In this document: positions 49,360 through 58,178 of the stretch, in pieces
Layout: each line of letters starts with the position of its first letter
Position numbering within the stretch: the first letter of the stretch is position 1
NCBI RefSeq assembly: GCF_001590835.1
Contig: NZ_LTAQ01000069.1
Coordinates: forward strand, 109,400-173,399
DNA from: Bacillus gaemokensis
Lineage (GTDB): Bacteria; Bacillota; Bacilli; Bacillales; Bacillaceae_G
Length of the DNA stretch: 64,000 bases
Direction of reading: 5' to 3'
The notes under the pieces: generated by a model
What the model saw: the letters and a program-made list of their open reading frames with translations, nothing else
The model's database searches: none
What the model was told of the DNA's origin: nothing
Position numbers and translations under genes: made by a program

Positions 49360-49650
49360 AGAACACAAAAAACTCGCCCCTTAAAAAAGGGACGAGTTAT
49401 ATTTACCCGCGATACCACCCTAGTTCATACATGTAGAAATATCTATATGTATGCGGCTTTGCAACGTACAACATGATACGTGTTCCTTGTAACGGGGGAC
49501 GACCGGTAAGAACTTACTACATCGTTCGGTTCTACTTCTCGGAGATGATTTTCGGTTACGCACTGAACATTGGCTTTCAGCAAAATGCCAACTCTCTGGG
49601 GAACAGCTTTATAACGTACTCGTTCTCTTCAATGAATTTTGTTCAAGTAT
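49360..49650 (-). promoter_or_regulatory. T-box riboswitch, Ile specifier, before brnQ
   Basis: On the minus strand the core AGGGTGGTATCGCGG is at 49407-49421. The specifier loop reads GAAA-ATC-AT, and ATC (49547-49549) is an Ile codon. AGAGAG of stem I is at about 49591-49596. The terminator is AACTCGTCCC / GGGGCGAGTT with TTTTTT (49369-49398). Confidence 0.92.
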
Positions 49651-49684
49651 TCTGACAGTATTTTCACATGTTTTTTTCATAAAG

Positions 49685-51223
49685 TCAATAGATTTTTTGA
49701 ATAAAGTTTTGAGGAAGTGTATTTATATGAGTAACAGAGCGGATAAAATTTGCAAATGATTCTTGATCTGTTGGGCCCTCGGTGCGATTTTTTCCTAATT
49801 TAAATGTCATAAATTTATCTCCTCCGTTTGCTAAGAAAGAGTTAACTACAACTGAGTATATTTGATCATCGTGTAATGGTGTCCCGTCATCTAATGAAAT
49901 TGTTTGGATTGTGTGATTCTTCCAAGTATAGTGAATCCCTAAAATTTGTAACATGCGAGTTTCTTCTTTCCATTGTTCTTGCAAGGCATTGCGGATTTCT
50001 GCTCCTGATAAATCCATTTTAATTAATGGATTGCCGAATGGCTGTATGAGGAAAGTATCTTCCCAGGTAATATCTCCTTTTTTTAAATCGTGACGAATGC
50101 TTCCAGGATTTACAAAAGCGATATCGGTCTGCATAGCTTGTCGCTGGGCCATGGCAAGAACTGTTCCTAATTTTGATTCGCCGTGTTCATTCTGATCTCG
50201 GGTTAACTCATGATTCGTTACGCCTAGGCGTTCTGTTACTCTAGGACGGATTTTTGCTGCGTAAGAATCTATCCAATTCCGTATATATAAATCGGGAGAA
50301 AGTTTATTTTGGTAGACGGGGACAATTGTTGCATCTTTCTTCGTAATATCTTTCGTTTGACGATTTAATGTAATAGTTACGTTTGAAAATGCTTTTCCGT
50401 ATGAATATGCTTGAACAAGTAGTTTCCCGTTTACCTTACCATTTATATAAGAGTGGGTATGTCCACCAAAGATAATATCAACATCTGAATTTATTTGAGT
50501 GGCTAAATCAGCTAGAGCGCCATTTGTATTACTTCCTGTCGTATTACCACCAAGGTGAGCAAGAATAACAAATGCATGAATACCTTTCTTTTGTAGTTGA
50601 TGTACATAGTGATTAATTGAAGTGGCTTCATCTAAAAAGCGAATAGATGACATATTAGTGTACATCGTTAGGAAAGGAGTATCCTTTGTGATGACACCAA
50701 TGAAGGCAATTGGAATACCATCAATCCATTTAATTGTATAGGGGGGGAAGAGTGGTTGATTTGTTTCACTGTCTACAACATTTGCACATGTGTAAGGAAA
50801 TGAACTACCCGAAAACGAATTTGTTTGTGGAACGGATTCACCACTAATTAGTTGTTGCAAAGCTATAGGGCCTCTATCAAACTCATGATTTCCTATTGTA
50901 CCAACATCAAATTGAAGAGTATTTAAAAACTCCATCGTTGGTTCATCATGAAAAAGTGCTGAAATAGGTGGACTTCCGCCAATCATATCTCCTGTATGCA
51001 CGAGTAAAGTGTTAGGTTTTTTATCACGATAGGATTGAATATAAGCCGCTATATAATCAGCACGCCCTACTGCTTTCCCATGCAATGTTGAAGTCGTATT
51101 TAACTGACCATGAAAATCATTGAGACCGATGAGTTGTACGGATATATTGGTAGATGGAGAAGAGAGAAATAGAAAAGAAAAAATGAACTTGATAAGAAAA
51201 GTGGATAATAACAAATAGGGCAT
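49685..51223 (-). CDS. secreted 5'-nucleotidase/metallophosphatase
   Basis: 512 residues. Signal peptide (about 1-22), calcineurin-like domain with NDFHG, GDMIGGSP, GNHEFDRG, AHLGGN and GGHTHS, then the C-terminal 5'-nucleotidase domain (about 335-500) with NPGSIRHDL and NSFLANGGDKF substrate motifs. UshA/YfkN-like: degrades extracellular nucleotides to nucleoside and phosphate. No LPXTG anchor is visible. A truncated bcr1 lies upstream. Confidence 0.9.
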   Translation of the reverse strand: MPYLLLSTFLIKFIFSFLFLSSPSTNISVQLIGLNDFHGQLNTTSTLHGKAVGRADYIAAYIQSYRDKKPNTLLVHTGDMIGGSPPISALFHDEPTMEFLNTLQFDVGTIGNHEFDRGPIALQQLISGESVPQTNSFSGSSFPYTCANVVDSETNQPLFPPYTIKWIDGIPIAFIGVITKDTPFLTMYTNMSSIRFLDEATSINHYVHQLQKKGIHAFVILAHLGGNTTGSNTNGALADLATQINSDVDIIFGGHTHSYINGKVNGKLLVQAYSYGKAFSNVTITLNRQTKDITKKDATIVPVYQNKLSPDLYIRNWIDSYAAKIRPRVTERLGVTNHELTRDQNEHGESKLGTVLAMAQRQAMQTDIAFVNPGSIRHDLKKGDITWEDTFLIQPFGNPLIKMDLSGAEIRNALQEQWKEETRMLQILGIHYTWKNHTIQTISLDDGTPLHDDQIYSVVVNSFLANGGDKFMTFKLGKNRTEGPTDQESFANFIRSVTHINTLPQNFIQKIY

Positions 51224-51267
51224 GTTGACACTCCTCTAGTAAATATATTTTAGGGTGTGAATTTTCA

Positions 51268-51330
51268 TCCTGATTTGTGAGGGATTACTATCGGTAAGGA
51301 TAAAAAATATTGATGGAAGTTTCACTTTAT
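51268..51330 (+). repeat. truncated bcr1 repeat (3' part)
   Basis: CCTGATTTGTGAGGGATTACTA onward to TGATGGAAGTTTCACTTTAT corresponds to the last 65 bp of the full repeat, with TTTAT at 51326-51330. The 5' half is missing. It lies in the upstream region of the 5'-nucleotidase gene. Confidence 0.65.
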
Positions 51331-51508
51331 TGTATGAGAAGTAGGAGTGAATCTTTTGTAAAAAATTCGTAAAACTATAGGAGGAATTGTAACCTTTTTT
51401 ATGAAATATGACAATTAGAGAAGGAAAGCAGGAATCTTTTTTATGAATAGAGAATAATACTACAATCCACTTATCTGGAAAGAACAAACCAAAAAAGAGG
51501 TGACGAAA

Positions 51509-51718
51509 ATGCTTGCGATGGGTGTACTATTGGGAATTATCATTATGTGTGGTTTCATATGGTTATATTATTCGCGTTCGTTTAAACAAGCAGAAGTGTT
51601 GCTCTTTCAAAAAGGTAGTTTGTTGACAAGTCAGTCTAGATATTTAGTATGTTCGAAGTGTGGAAGTGCTCAGGCCAGAAGTGGAGGATATCAAGAGTGC
51701 TGTAAAGTTAGATTATGA
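51509..51718 (+). CDS. small membrane protein with Cys-pair motif
   Basis: 69 residues: one N-terminal membrane helix (about 3-20), then a basic segment and CSKCG ... ECCKV, a possible zinc or redox site. AAAGAGG lies before the ATG at 51509; the GTG at 51500 is part of that site. A strong terminator follows. Family not recognised. Confidence 0.6.
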   Translation: MLAMGVLLGIIIMCGFIWLYYSRSFKQAEVLLFQKGSLLTSQSRYLVCSKCGSAQARSGGYQECCKVRL

Positions 51719-51721
51719 AAA

Positions 51722-51756
51722 GAGAAAGCCTCACGGAATTATGTGAGGCTTTCTTA
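51722..51756. terminator. bidirectional terminator
   Basis: GAAAGCCTCAC / GTGAGGCTTTC, 11-12 bp, between convergent genes. Confidence 0.85.
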
Positions 51757-52530
51757 CGCTTTTGTAGCGCTCCAAATGGTCCAGCGATCTTGTTCGATAA
51801 TTGGAGCTACATTGTGTAATTCAGTGTGGATATGATGTAGCAATTGAGAAAGTTCATTGTCTGTTAAATCATATAAAATGGATCGACCTGTTCGTGGGGA
51901 TAGATCTTGTATTAAAGCTTCGATAGAATCATGAGTTTTTCGGATTTCCCATTTTGATTGAATAGGTAGCGGATGTAAGCTGCTCTGTGTTAATAATTGC
52001 TGGATATAAGAAGCTTTTGGTCTTCTTTTTGCTTCGGTTTGAATGAGCTTTGGATAAACGGAGAAAAAATAGCCGCGAATATGTTCTGGACTCCCTGGAA
52101 TTGTACAATCTTCAATGGTACGGTCTTGAAGAATAAGCAGCCCATTCTTCTTTAAAATGCGAGAGGCCTCTTTTAAAAATTTCGGGGTGTCTTGCAAATG
52201 ATGAATAACAGCGCGAGAAATAACAATATCAAATGTTTCATTAGCAAATGTAGTATGGTGAGCGTCACCGTGAATGAATGAGATGTTTTTGAATGTATTA
52301 CAATTCTCTTTTGCAGCTTGTAACATTTCTTTTGAAAAGTCGAAACCGACGACATTATTAGCACCCATAAGTGCGAGTTCTTTCGTGTAAATGCCACCAC
52401 CGCAGCCAATATCGATGACGTTTTTTCCCTTTATATCTATGATGTTTTGTAGCATTTCCCGCCAAGAGGTATTTGCTTTACGCATTGCGTAGGTGTATTT
52501 ATTGTTAGCATCGTGAAAATTAATGGACAT
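51754..52530 (-). CDS. class I SAM-dependent methyltransferase
   Basis: 258 residues. SAM motif I VIDIGCGGGIYTKELA (about 39-54), motif II FDIVISRAVIHHL and post-I D in GFDFSKEML. Methyltransf_11 type as in UbiE/small-molecule methylases; substrate unknown. The ATG at 52530 follows AAGGGAGG; six extra upstream codons in the frame include that ribosome site and are excluded. Confidence 0.85.
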   Translation of the reverse strand: MSINFHDANNKYTYAMRKANTSWREMLQNIIDIKGKNVIDIGCGGGIYTKELALMGANNVVGFDFSKEMLQAAKENCNTFKNISFIHGDAHHTTFANETFDIVISRAVIHHLQDTPKFLKEASRILKKNGLLILQDRTIEDCTIPGSPEHIRGYFFSVYPKLIQTEAKRRPKASYIQQLLTQSSLHPLPIQSKWEIRKTHDSIEALIQDLSPRTGRSILYDLTDNELSQLLHHIHTELHNVAPIIEQDRWTIWSATKA

Positions 52531-52648
52531 GTGAAAGCCTCCCTTCATATGTAGTATATCTTATTTTTTTATACATAACGTTTTTGTTTTATTTTGAGAA
52601 GTGAGAAGTGTTTCTTATTGTTGGAATTGTTGGATAGGAGGAATTGGA

Positions 52649-53500
52649 GTGAACAAAAAATATTTACTGTTTATATTTGTTTTTTTATTAGTAGCGTGTA
52701 GTCAAGTTGAACAAAAGAAGGAGAAAAAACAAGTAGAAGAGACGGTGAGTGATATGCAGGAGAGTATAAATATAACAATCATACAAAAAGGAAAGTTAGA
52801 AAAGGTCTTAAAGCGAGAGGAAGCAAAAGCAGTAGTTGACATTATTAATAAGGCGGAAAAACAAAAAATAACAGGAAGCTTTGGAGAGCCAGAGTACGAA
52901 ATACAAATTGAGGAGAATGGAAAGAAAAAAACATATCGTGCATGGTTAAGAGGAGAGTCTCGCCAAGGATGGCTACAGGATGAAAAGGAAACGTATATGC
53001 TTACAAAGTCTAGCACAGAACAACTGTTATCTATACTTCCAGCTGTTACTGAAGAAAACAATGACGATACAAAAGTGAGTGCATTAACAGAAGTGACAAA
53101 AAAGGATTTGCAAATTACTGCATTTCATATTAAAACAAATGAGAAGAAAATAAATTACACCGTATTTTATACAATTTCGGATTCGTTATATAAAACTTTA
53201 GAAAAAGAGGGAACGTATTATTTTCAATTTATCTTTCCTGAAAAGGTACAGCAGGTAGTGGGAAAGCGGATGAGTGAAATGATTCCAGCGGAAAAAATTA
53301 GAGAAGGGTATAAACAATATGAATTCAATTTATCTGTTCCTATAGAACAGGCTTCAGCTTCTCAATTAAAAGCATTAGAAAGTTATTATGATCATTATGA
53401 TTTACAAGTATTAAATCATAAAAAAGAAAAAGTAGGCACATTTCAAAACATTATTCAAATTGTAAAAGATTATGGTGAAAAAATGAATTTGCAAAGATAG
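52649..53500 (+). CDS. lipoprotein of unknown function
   Basis: 283 residues, GTG start after AGGAGG. N-terminus MNKKYLLFIFVFLLVACSQV has a lipobox LVAC, so Cys17 is the likely lipidated residue. The rest is hydrophilic, with two or three alpha/beta segments (about 45-120 and 145-280). No enzyme motif seen. Terminates at a strong shared hairpin. Confidence 0.75.
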   Translation: MNKKYLLFIFVFLLVACSQVEQKKEKKQVEETVSDMQESINITIIQKGKLEKVLKREEAKAVVDIINKAEKQKITGSFGEPEYEIQIEENGKKKTYRAWLRGESRQGWLQDEKETYMLTKSSTEQLLSILPAVTEENNDDTKVSALTEVTKKDLQITAFHIKTNEKKINYTVFYTISDSLYKTLEKEGTYYFQFIFPEKVQQVVGKRMSEMIPAEKIREGYKQYEFNLSVPIEQASASQLKALESYYDHYDLQVLNHKKEKVGTFQNIIQIVKDYGEKMNLQR

Positions 53501-53524
53501 TTAAAAAATCTTTCCTAGGAAATG

Positions 53525-53560
53525 ATAATAGAGTGAACCTCTCGGTTCACTCTATTATTT
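53525..53560. terminator. bidirectional terminator
   Basis: Fifteen-bp perfect stem ATAATAGAGTGAACC with TCTC loop, then TTTGTTTTT. Confidence 0.92.
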
Positions 53561-53752
53561 TGTTTTTGCAGAAGGCTCATTCGTTGTTTTTCGGGTGATA
53601 AGATACGAAATCATAAGAGCAGAAAGAATAATAAGGGCAATAAATAAATGGTTCGGTAACCAATCTAATAGTAGTAAATAGCCAACTGTATAAAAAATCA
53701 GTGTCGAGGCTAAGAAAGAAAGGGCTCCGATCATGAAAGATTGTAATGACAT
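53555..53752 (-). CDS. 65-residue membrane protein
   Basis: MSLQSFMIGALSFLASTLIF and a second hydrophobic helix (about 34-52), ending in a charged RKTTNEPSAKTK tail. AAAGGAGG precedes the ATG at 53752. Two-helix membrane protein, family not recognised. Confidence 0.65.
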   Translation of the reverse strand: MSLQSFMIGALSFLASTLIFYTVGYLLLLDWLPNHLFIALIILSALMISYLITRKTTNEPSAKTK

Positions 53753-53981
53753 TTTATATTTACCTCCTTTCATTATTTGATGATTCTCGAGCAACAAACC
53801 TTAATCATAGCCATTGTGTTGAAGAGAAGAAGGATAGTTGCCCCAAAAATCTAGATTGTAAGTGTTTTTCATCGTTAAAAATGAAGTGTATCGTGATGAA
53901 AGTAGTTCTATTATATTTTCGGCTAATTTTGGGTATTATAAACGTCATTTCCAATAAAAGAAAAAAATATGGCATAATAGA

Positions 53982-54012
53982 GAAAAAGAAAAAGAAAAAG
54001 AAAAAGAAAAAG
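53982..54012 (+). repeat. (GAAAAA)5 hexanucleotide repeat in a 5' leader
   Basis: Five AAAAAG units in a row between a CATAAT-like -10 (53973-53978) and the GGAGAGG ribosome site (54015-54021) of the site-2 protease gene. Confidence 0.85.
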
Positions 54013-54024
54013 AAGGAGAGGAAT

Positions 54025-55122
54025 ATGAAAAATAATACAAAAGGATTATGGGGAATTGTAGCTGCAGTAGGGATATTTTTGCTTTCTAAGTTAAAATGGG
54101 TATTTGCAATTTTTAAATTCGCGAAATTTTCAACGGCGTTTAGTATGCTGTTATCCCTTGGGGCATATGCAGCTATATATGGTTGGAAATTTGGGGTAGC
54201 ACTGATTTATCTGCTCTTTGTTCATGAAATGGGGCATTTGTGGGCAGCAAGAAGAAAAGGCATACCTACGTCTCCAGCGATTTTTATTCCTTTTATGGGT
54301 GCTCTTATTGGTATGAAAGAGATGCCAAAAAATGCAAAGGATGAAGCTTATATTGCTTATATGGGACCTCTTTTTGGTCTGTTATCATTTTTACCCGCTA
54401 TTCCGCTGTATATGATGACAAATGAACCATTTTGGGCCCTTGTTATTTTATTGGGAAGCATGTTGAATTTCTTTAATTTAATTCCTGTTTCTCCATTAGA
54501 TGGTGGACGTATTATTTCAGTAGTTAGTACGAAAATTTGGGGAGTAGGTCTTGCCATATTACTTGGTTATTCTATTGTTTATAAAAGTATTATGGGTGGA
54601 TTTATTTTTATAATAGGTTGTATGGAATTGTATAGAGTGATGAAGCGGAATAAACCGATTGAAGAATTAGGATATAAGGTAGAAATGATGAAGAGTTATA
54701 TTAGAAAATTCCAAGAAGAATTCTATGAAACAGAAGCTATTCATCGAGAAATCTATATGATTCATTATGAAATGGGTTTGCTTAGACAGAAAGAAAAAGA
54801 GAAGACATTAGAAACTGGAGAGCGCCAAAAGATAGAAGTGCTGGAATATATATTACCGAAATTTGAGCCGCTTGACTATGTACCATATGAAGATGAAAAA
54901 GAAGAACATTTCATTCGTGTAAAAGAAGCGTTAGAAGTATCAGAAAGAAAATTGAATGAATGGGAAAAAGAAAAGAAACAGCAAGAAGACTACTATAAAA
55001 TTGATACAAAAACAAAATGGACAGTGTTTGCTTGTTATATTGGGTTACTTGCAATACTTGGTTACACTGCTTATGAAGGGTATTCAGTTTTACAGGAGCA
55101 CTTGCCGCAGCGAAATGTGTAG
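54025..55122 (+). CDS. site-2 protease family membrane metalloprotease
   Basis: 365 residues. M50 motif HEMGH at 67-71 within a membrane helix and the second metal motif NLIPVSPLDGG (about 151-161), so the active site is complete. A long charged coiled-coil tail (about 215-330) and a final membrane helix (about 332-352) follow, which is unusual for M50 enzymes. GGAGAGG lies before the ATG at 54025. Upstream in-frame codons are leader. Target unknown. Confidence 0.88.
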   Translation: MKNNTKGLWGIVAAVGIFLLSKLKWVFAIFKFAKFSTAFSMLLSLGAYAAIYGWKFGVALIYLLFVHEMGHLWAARRKGIPTSPAIFIPFMGALIGMKEMPKNAKDEAYIAYMGPLFGLLSFLPAIPLYMMTNEPFWALVILLGSMLNFFNLIPVSPLDGGRIISVVSTKIWGVGLAILLGYSIVYKSIMGGFIFIIGCMELYRVMKRNKPIEELGYKVEMMKSYIRKFQEEFYETEAIHREIYMIHYEMGLLRQKEKEKTLETGERQKIEVLEYILPKFEPLDYVPYEDEKEEHFIRVKEALEVSERKLNEWEKEKKQQEDYYKIDTKTKWTVFACYIGLLAILGYTAYEGYSVLQEHLPQRNV

Positions 55123-55245
55123 AAAAGCAGTGTCGAAATGATAAGAAGGATTTATACAGGATTTCTGTTTCTATAAGAGAATGTTACAAACATAACGGTA
55201 CATAAGAATAGTTGTAACATTCATGGTAGAAGAGGAGTTTGGTAT

Positions 55246-55764
55246 ATGAAGAGGCTGTGGGGGATACTTGGAATTATTATAGTGATGGGTATTGCGAGCT
55301 ACGGGTTAATGAAAGTCTTATTATATTACGCAAGTAAACCAGCTGGAGTATCTGCAATACCACAAGTAGAGGGTGTGGAAGAAAAGAAAAGTGTATTGCA
55401 ATTTATTCGCACGACACACGAAAGTTATAACAATTTCTTAAATTATGGTAAAGCTGAAAAGTATACGGAAGGAGATTGGAACTATCTAGTGCAGTGGTTT
55501 CAAGAACAAGAACCGTCTTTAAAAGAGATACATAAAGAAATCAAAAACGAGAAGATGAAACGAGATGTGAGAAGAAGTTATGAACTATTAAAAAAGGGTG
55601 TTGAAATTCGGAAGATTGAATATATAGTTTACGCGCATCGTATTTATCATGACTTAGATATTATTGCAAACAAATATACAGGTGAAACAAATATATGGGG
55701 ATATACAGAGTTTGGAAATGGAAGAGATGTGCAAGTGATTGAACAGGCACTACAAACTTCGTAA
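55246..55764 (+). CDS. membrane-anchored protein of unknown function
   Basis: 172 residues. One N-terminal helix (about 5-26) then an extracytoplasmic helical domain with many Lys/Glu, no Cys. GAGGAG ribosome site. Follows the protease by 123 nt and ends with a terminator. Could be related to the protease by neighbourhood only. Confidence 0.65.
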   Translation: MKRLWGILGIIIVMGIASYGLMKVLLYYASKPAGVSAIPQVEGVEEKKSVLQFIRTTHESYNNFLNYGKAEKYTEGDWNYLVQWFQEQEPSLKEIHKEIKNEKMKRDVRRSYELLKKGVEIRKIEYIVYAHRIYHDLDIIANKYTGETNIWGYTEFGNGRDVQVIEQALQTS

Positions 55765-55801
55765 TAAGTTAACTAGGATATTGGTTAACTTATTTTCTTT
55801 T
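55763..55801 (+). terminator. terminator
   Basis: AATAAGTTAAC / GTTAACTTATT perfect 11-bp stem, then TTCTTTT. Confidence 0.85.
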
Positions 55802-55876
55802 GGGAAAGATATCACAGTGTATAAAGTAAAGTTTAATTCGTTTTTTCATTGTCTATTAAGGTAGTTTACTTACCTA

Positions 55877-56034
55877 TTTATCACGCGATTCGAGAGTAGT
55901 AATGCTCCCGCCTTAAAGTTCAGCAAGAGAAAAGAAGTTAGGTGGAAGATAAACTGCTCGTAAAATTCCGATTGGTGAAGGCTAATAATCAGTGGGGGAT
56001 GGAGAAAACCCCACTGATTAAAGTTTCACTTTAT
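55877..56034 (+). repeat. complete bcr1-type repeat
   Basis: 158 bp bounded by TTTAT at 55877-55881 and 56030-56034. Same hairpins as the 40794 copy, including ATCAGTGGGGG / CCCCACTGAT. Base changes in the first hairpin (for example AACTGCTCGTAAAAT) show it is an older copy. Confidence 0.85.
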
Positions 56035-56137
56035 CTGCTTTGTTTCCGATGTATTCTGAGATGTTGATATTACGAACTGTGAATAGCAGGATATAAATAA
56101 ATCGTTCATACATTTTTCACAAAAACACCATGTTTAT

Positions 56138-56153
56138 AGTGATTAAAATCACA
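56138..56153 (+). promoter_or_regulatory. Fnr/Crp-type box upstream of hmp
   Basis: AGTGATTAAAATCACA matches TGTGA-N6-TCACA at 9 of 10 defined positions and is a near-perfect palindrome. With a -10 at about 56175-56180 (TAAACT), the box would centre near -41.5, as for class II activation. Confidence 0.55.
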
Positions 56154-56214
56154 ACACCCCGTTTAAATATCGTTTAAACTAGCAATAGTTAAGGAAATAA
56201 AGGAGTGGGATATA

Positions 56215-57423
56215 ATGTTAAATGCAAAAACAATTGAAATTGTAAAATCAACGGTACCATTATTACAAGAAAAAGGTGTGGAGATTACAACGCGATTTTA
56301 TCAAATTTTATTCTCAGAACATCCTAAGTTATTGAATATTTTTAATCATACCAATCAGAAAAAGGGTAGACAGCAACAGGCATTAGCAAATGCTGTTTAT
56401 GCGGCAGCAACATATATTGATAATTTAGAAGCGATTATTCCTGTCGTAAAGCAAATTGCTCATAAGCATCGTAGTTTAGGGATTAAAGCAGAACATTATC
56501 CAATTGTAGGTACATGCTTATTACAAGCAATTAAAGAGGTTGCAGAGGCACCAGAGGAAGTTTTAAATGCTTGGGGAGAAGCGTATGGTGTAATCGCTGA
56601 TGCATTTATTGGTGTTGAAGCAGGAATGTATGAAGATGCAGCGAAAAAAGAAGGCGGTTGGAGAGATTTTCGTAACTTTATCGTTGTGAGAAAAGAAAAA
56701 GAGAGTAATGTAATTACATCATTTTATCTAAGACCAGAAGATGGTGGAGAGTTGTCTTCATTTTTACCTGGTCAATATGTAACGGTTCAATTAAGTATAA
56801 AAGGTGAAACGTATACGCATAATCGTCAGTATAGTTTATCAGACGCTTCTGGAAAAGGATACTATCGTATTAGTGTAAAACGAGAAACAGCTGCAGAGAC
56901 ACCGGACGGAAAGGTATCTAATTATTTACACGATCATGTTCAAGAGGGAGATATTCTGCCACTAAGTGCACCAGCGGGAGATTTTGTATTAAATATGGAT
57001 TCAAACCTACCGGTTGTGTTAATCAGTGGCGGTGTTGGAATTACACCGATGATGAGTATGTTAAATACATTAATTGAACAAGAATCGGACCGCGACGTAT
57101 ACTTTATTCACGCAGCATTAAATAGCAATGTCCATGCTATGAAAGAATATGTACAGAAGACTGCGAATGAGTATGAACGAGTAAGGGCATATACTTGTTA
57201 CTCTTCACCGACAGAACAAGATTTACAAGCGAAGAACTTTGATAAAGAAGGATTGATTGATTTAGCTTGGTTACAATCTGTCGTTCCTACAAATGATGTA
57301 GAAGTTTACTTCTGTGGTCCAGTACCATTTATGAAGCATGTTCACAAATCTTTAATAGAGTGGGGCGTCGCTTCAGAGCGTATTCATTATGAATTTTTCG
57401 GACCAGCAGCAAGTTTGCAATAA
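56215..57423 (+). CDS. hmp: flavohemoglobin, nitric oxide dioxygenase
   Basis: 402 residues. Globin domain (1-138) with proximal H85 and Tyr29 (B10); FAD domain with NRQYSLSD near 204-211; NAD domain with GGVGITPMMSML and CGPVPFM. Oxidises NO to nitrate with NAD(P)H and O2. AAAGGAGTGGG ribosome site. Its promoter carries an Fnr/Crp-type palindrome. Confidence 0.96.
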   Translation: MLNAKTIEIVKSTVPLLQEKGVEITTRFYQILFSEHPKLLNIFNHTNQKKGRQQQALANAVYAAATYIDNLEAIIPVVKQIAHKHRSLGIKAEHYPIVGTCLLQAIKEVAEAPEEVLNAWGEAYGVIADAFIGVEAGMYEDAAKKEGGWRDFRNFIVVRKEKESNVITSFYLRPEDGGELSSFLPGQYVTVQLSIKGETYTHNRQYSLSDASGKGYYRISVKRETAAETPDGKVSNYLHDHVQEGDILPLSAPAGDFVLNMDSNLPVVLISGGVGITPMMSMLNTLIEQESDRDVYFIHAALNSNVHAMKEYVQKTANEYERVRAYTCYSSPTEQDLQAKNFDKEGLIDLAWLQSVVPTNDVEVYFCGPVPFMKHVHKSLIEWGVASERIHYEFFGPAASLQ

Positions 57424-57470
57424 AGTGAAATCTATGAATTGTTTTTGTACGTGAATCGAGGGATAAAGCG

Positions 57471-57502
57471 AAAAACGAGGTGTTAGTTTACCTCGTTTTT
57501 TG
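57471..57502. terminator. bidirectional terminator
   Basis: AAAAACGAGGT / ACCTCGTTTTT between convergent hmp and the Crp/Fnr gene. Confidence 0.9.
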
Positions 57503-57995
57503 TTTGCTCTCGGAGTAAGCGATTTACTGTTTCGCGGCGAATTCCTATGAGTTGACCAATTTCTGTTTGAGTTAAAATTTCATAGATGGGAACGCCTCCT
57601 AAATATAATGAAAACCATTCTTGTAAACGGTGAAGACGTTCTTTTGGAGAAACCGTTGTTAATTGGTCAATGCGTTGTTGCATCATTCGTAATTTCATTT
57701 GTAGTTGCATAGCAACATCAGCGTAGGATTCAGGATTGGCCTGTAGTTTTTCGTACCATGTATTAGAAACAATAGGTTCTACTTCTGTTTTAATTAAAGC
57801 AATTGCTGTACCGTGATATTCTTTCGGTGAAATTAAAGAATGGTGAGGAATCGTTTCGCCAGGCACAATAATGTTAAATAAAAAAGGTGTCCCGTCTTCT
57901 TGTAATCGAATTACTTTCAATAAACCAGTTTTAATAAAGTATAAAGGCCCGTCCTCACCTTGACGAAATAATACTTCTCCTTTATGTAAAATCAA
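57483..57995 (-). CDS. Crp/Fnr-family transcription regulator
   Basis: About 170 residues. Short cyclic-nucleotide-binding-type domain (about 1-105) and HTH with recognition helix RRETVNRLL, whose R-E-x3-R pattern is the one that reads TGTGA in CRP. No cysteines, so it is not an Fe-S Fnr. TTG at 57995 is favoured as start (GAGGTG 6 nt upstream); GTG at 58004 is the alternative. Adjacent to hmp, which has a matching box. Confidence 0.8.
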   Translation of the reverse strand: MILHKGEVLFRQGEDGPLYFIKTGLLKVIRLQEDGTPFLFNIIVPGETIPHHSLISPKEYHGTAIALIKTEVEPIVSNTWYEKLQANPESYADVAMQLQMKLRMMQQRIDQLTTVSPKERLHRLQEWFSLYLGGVPIYEILTQTEIGQLIGIRRETVNRLLREQTKNEVN

Positions 57996-58178
57996 TGTTA
58001 GCACCTCACTATGTATTTCTATAGGTTCATTTTAAATGTTCTATAGTATTTCTATAATATAAATATAAAAAAGCTTACAAAACAGCAATTTTATTGACGA
58101 AATGTATGCTATTACAGTAGTATACTATTTAGTGTGTAATAGTACTAGCAATGAATACGCTGTAGGGGGTTTAGTATA

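Noticed and set aside
53746-54024. 93-residue N-terminal extension of the site-2 protease
   Set aside because: No ribosome site; it includes the poly-Lys product of the GAAAAA repeat and the probable promoter.
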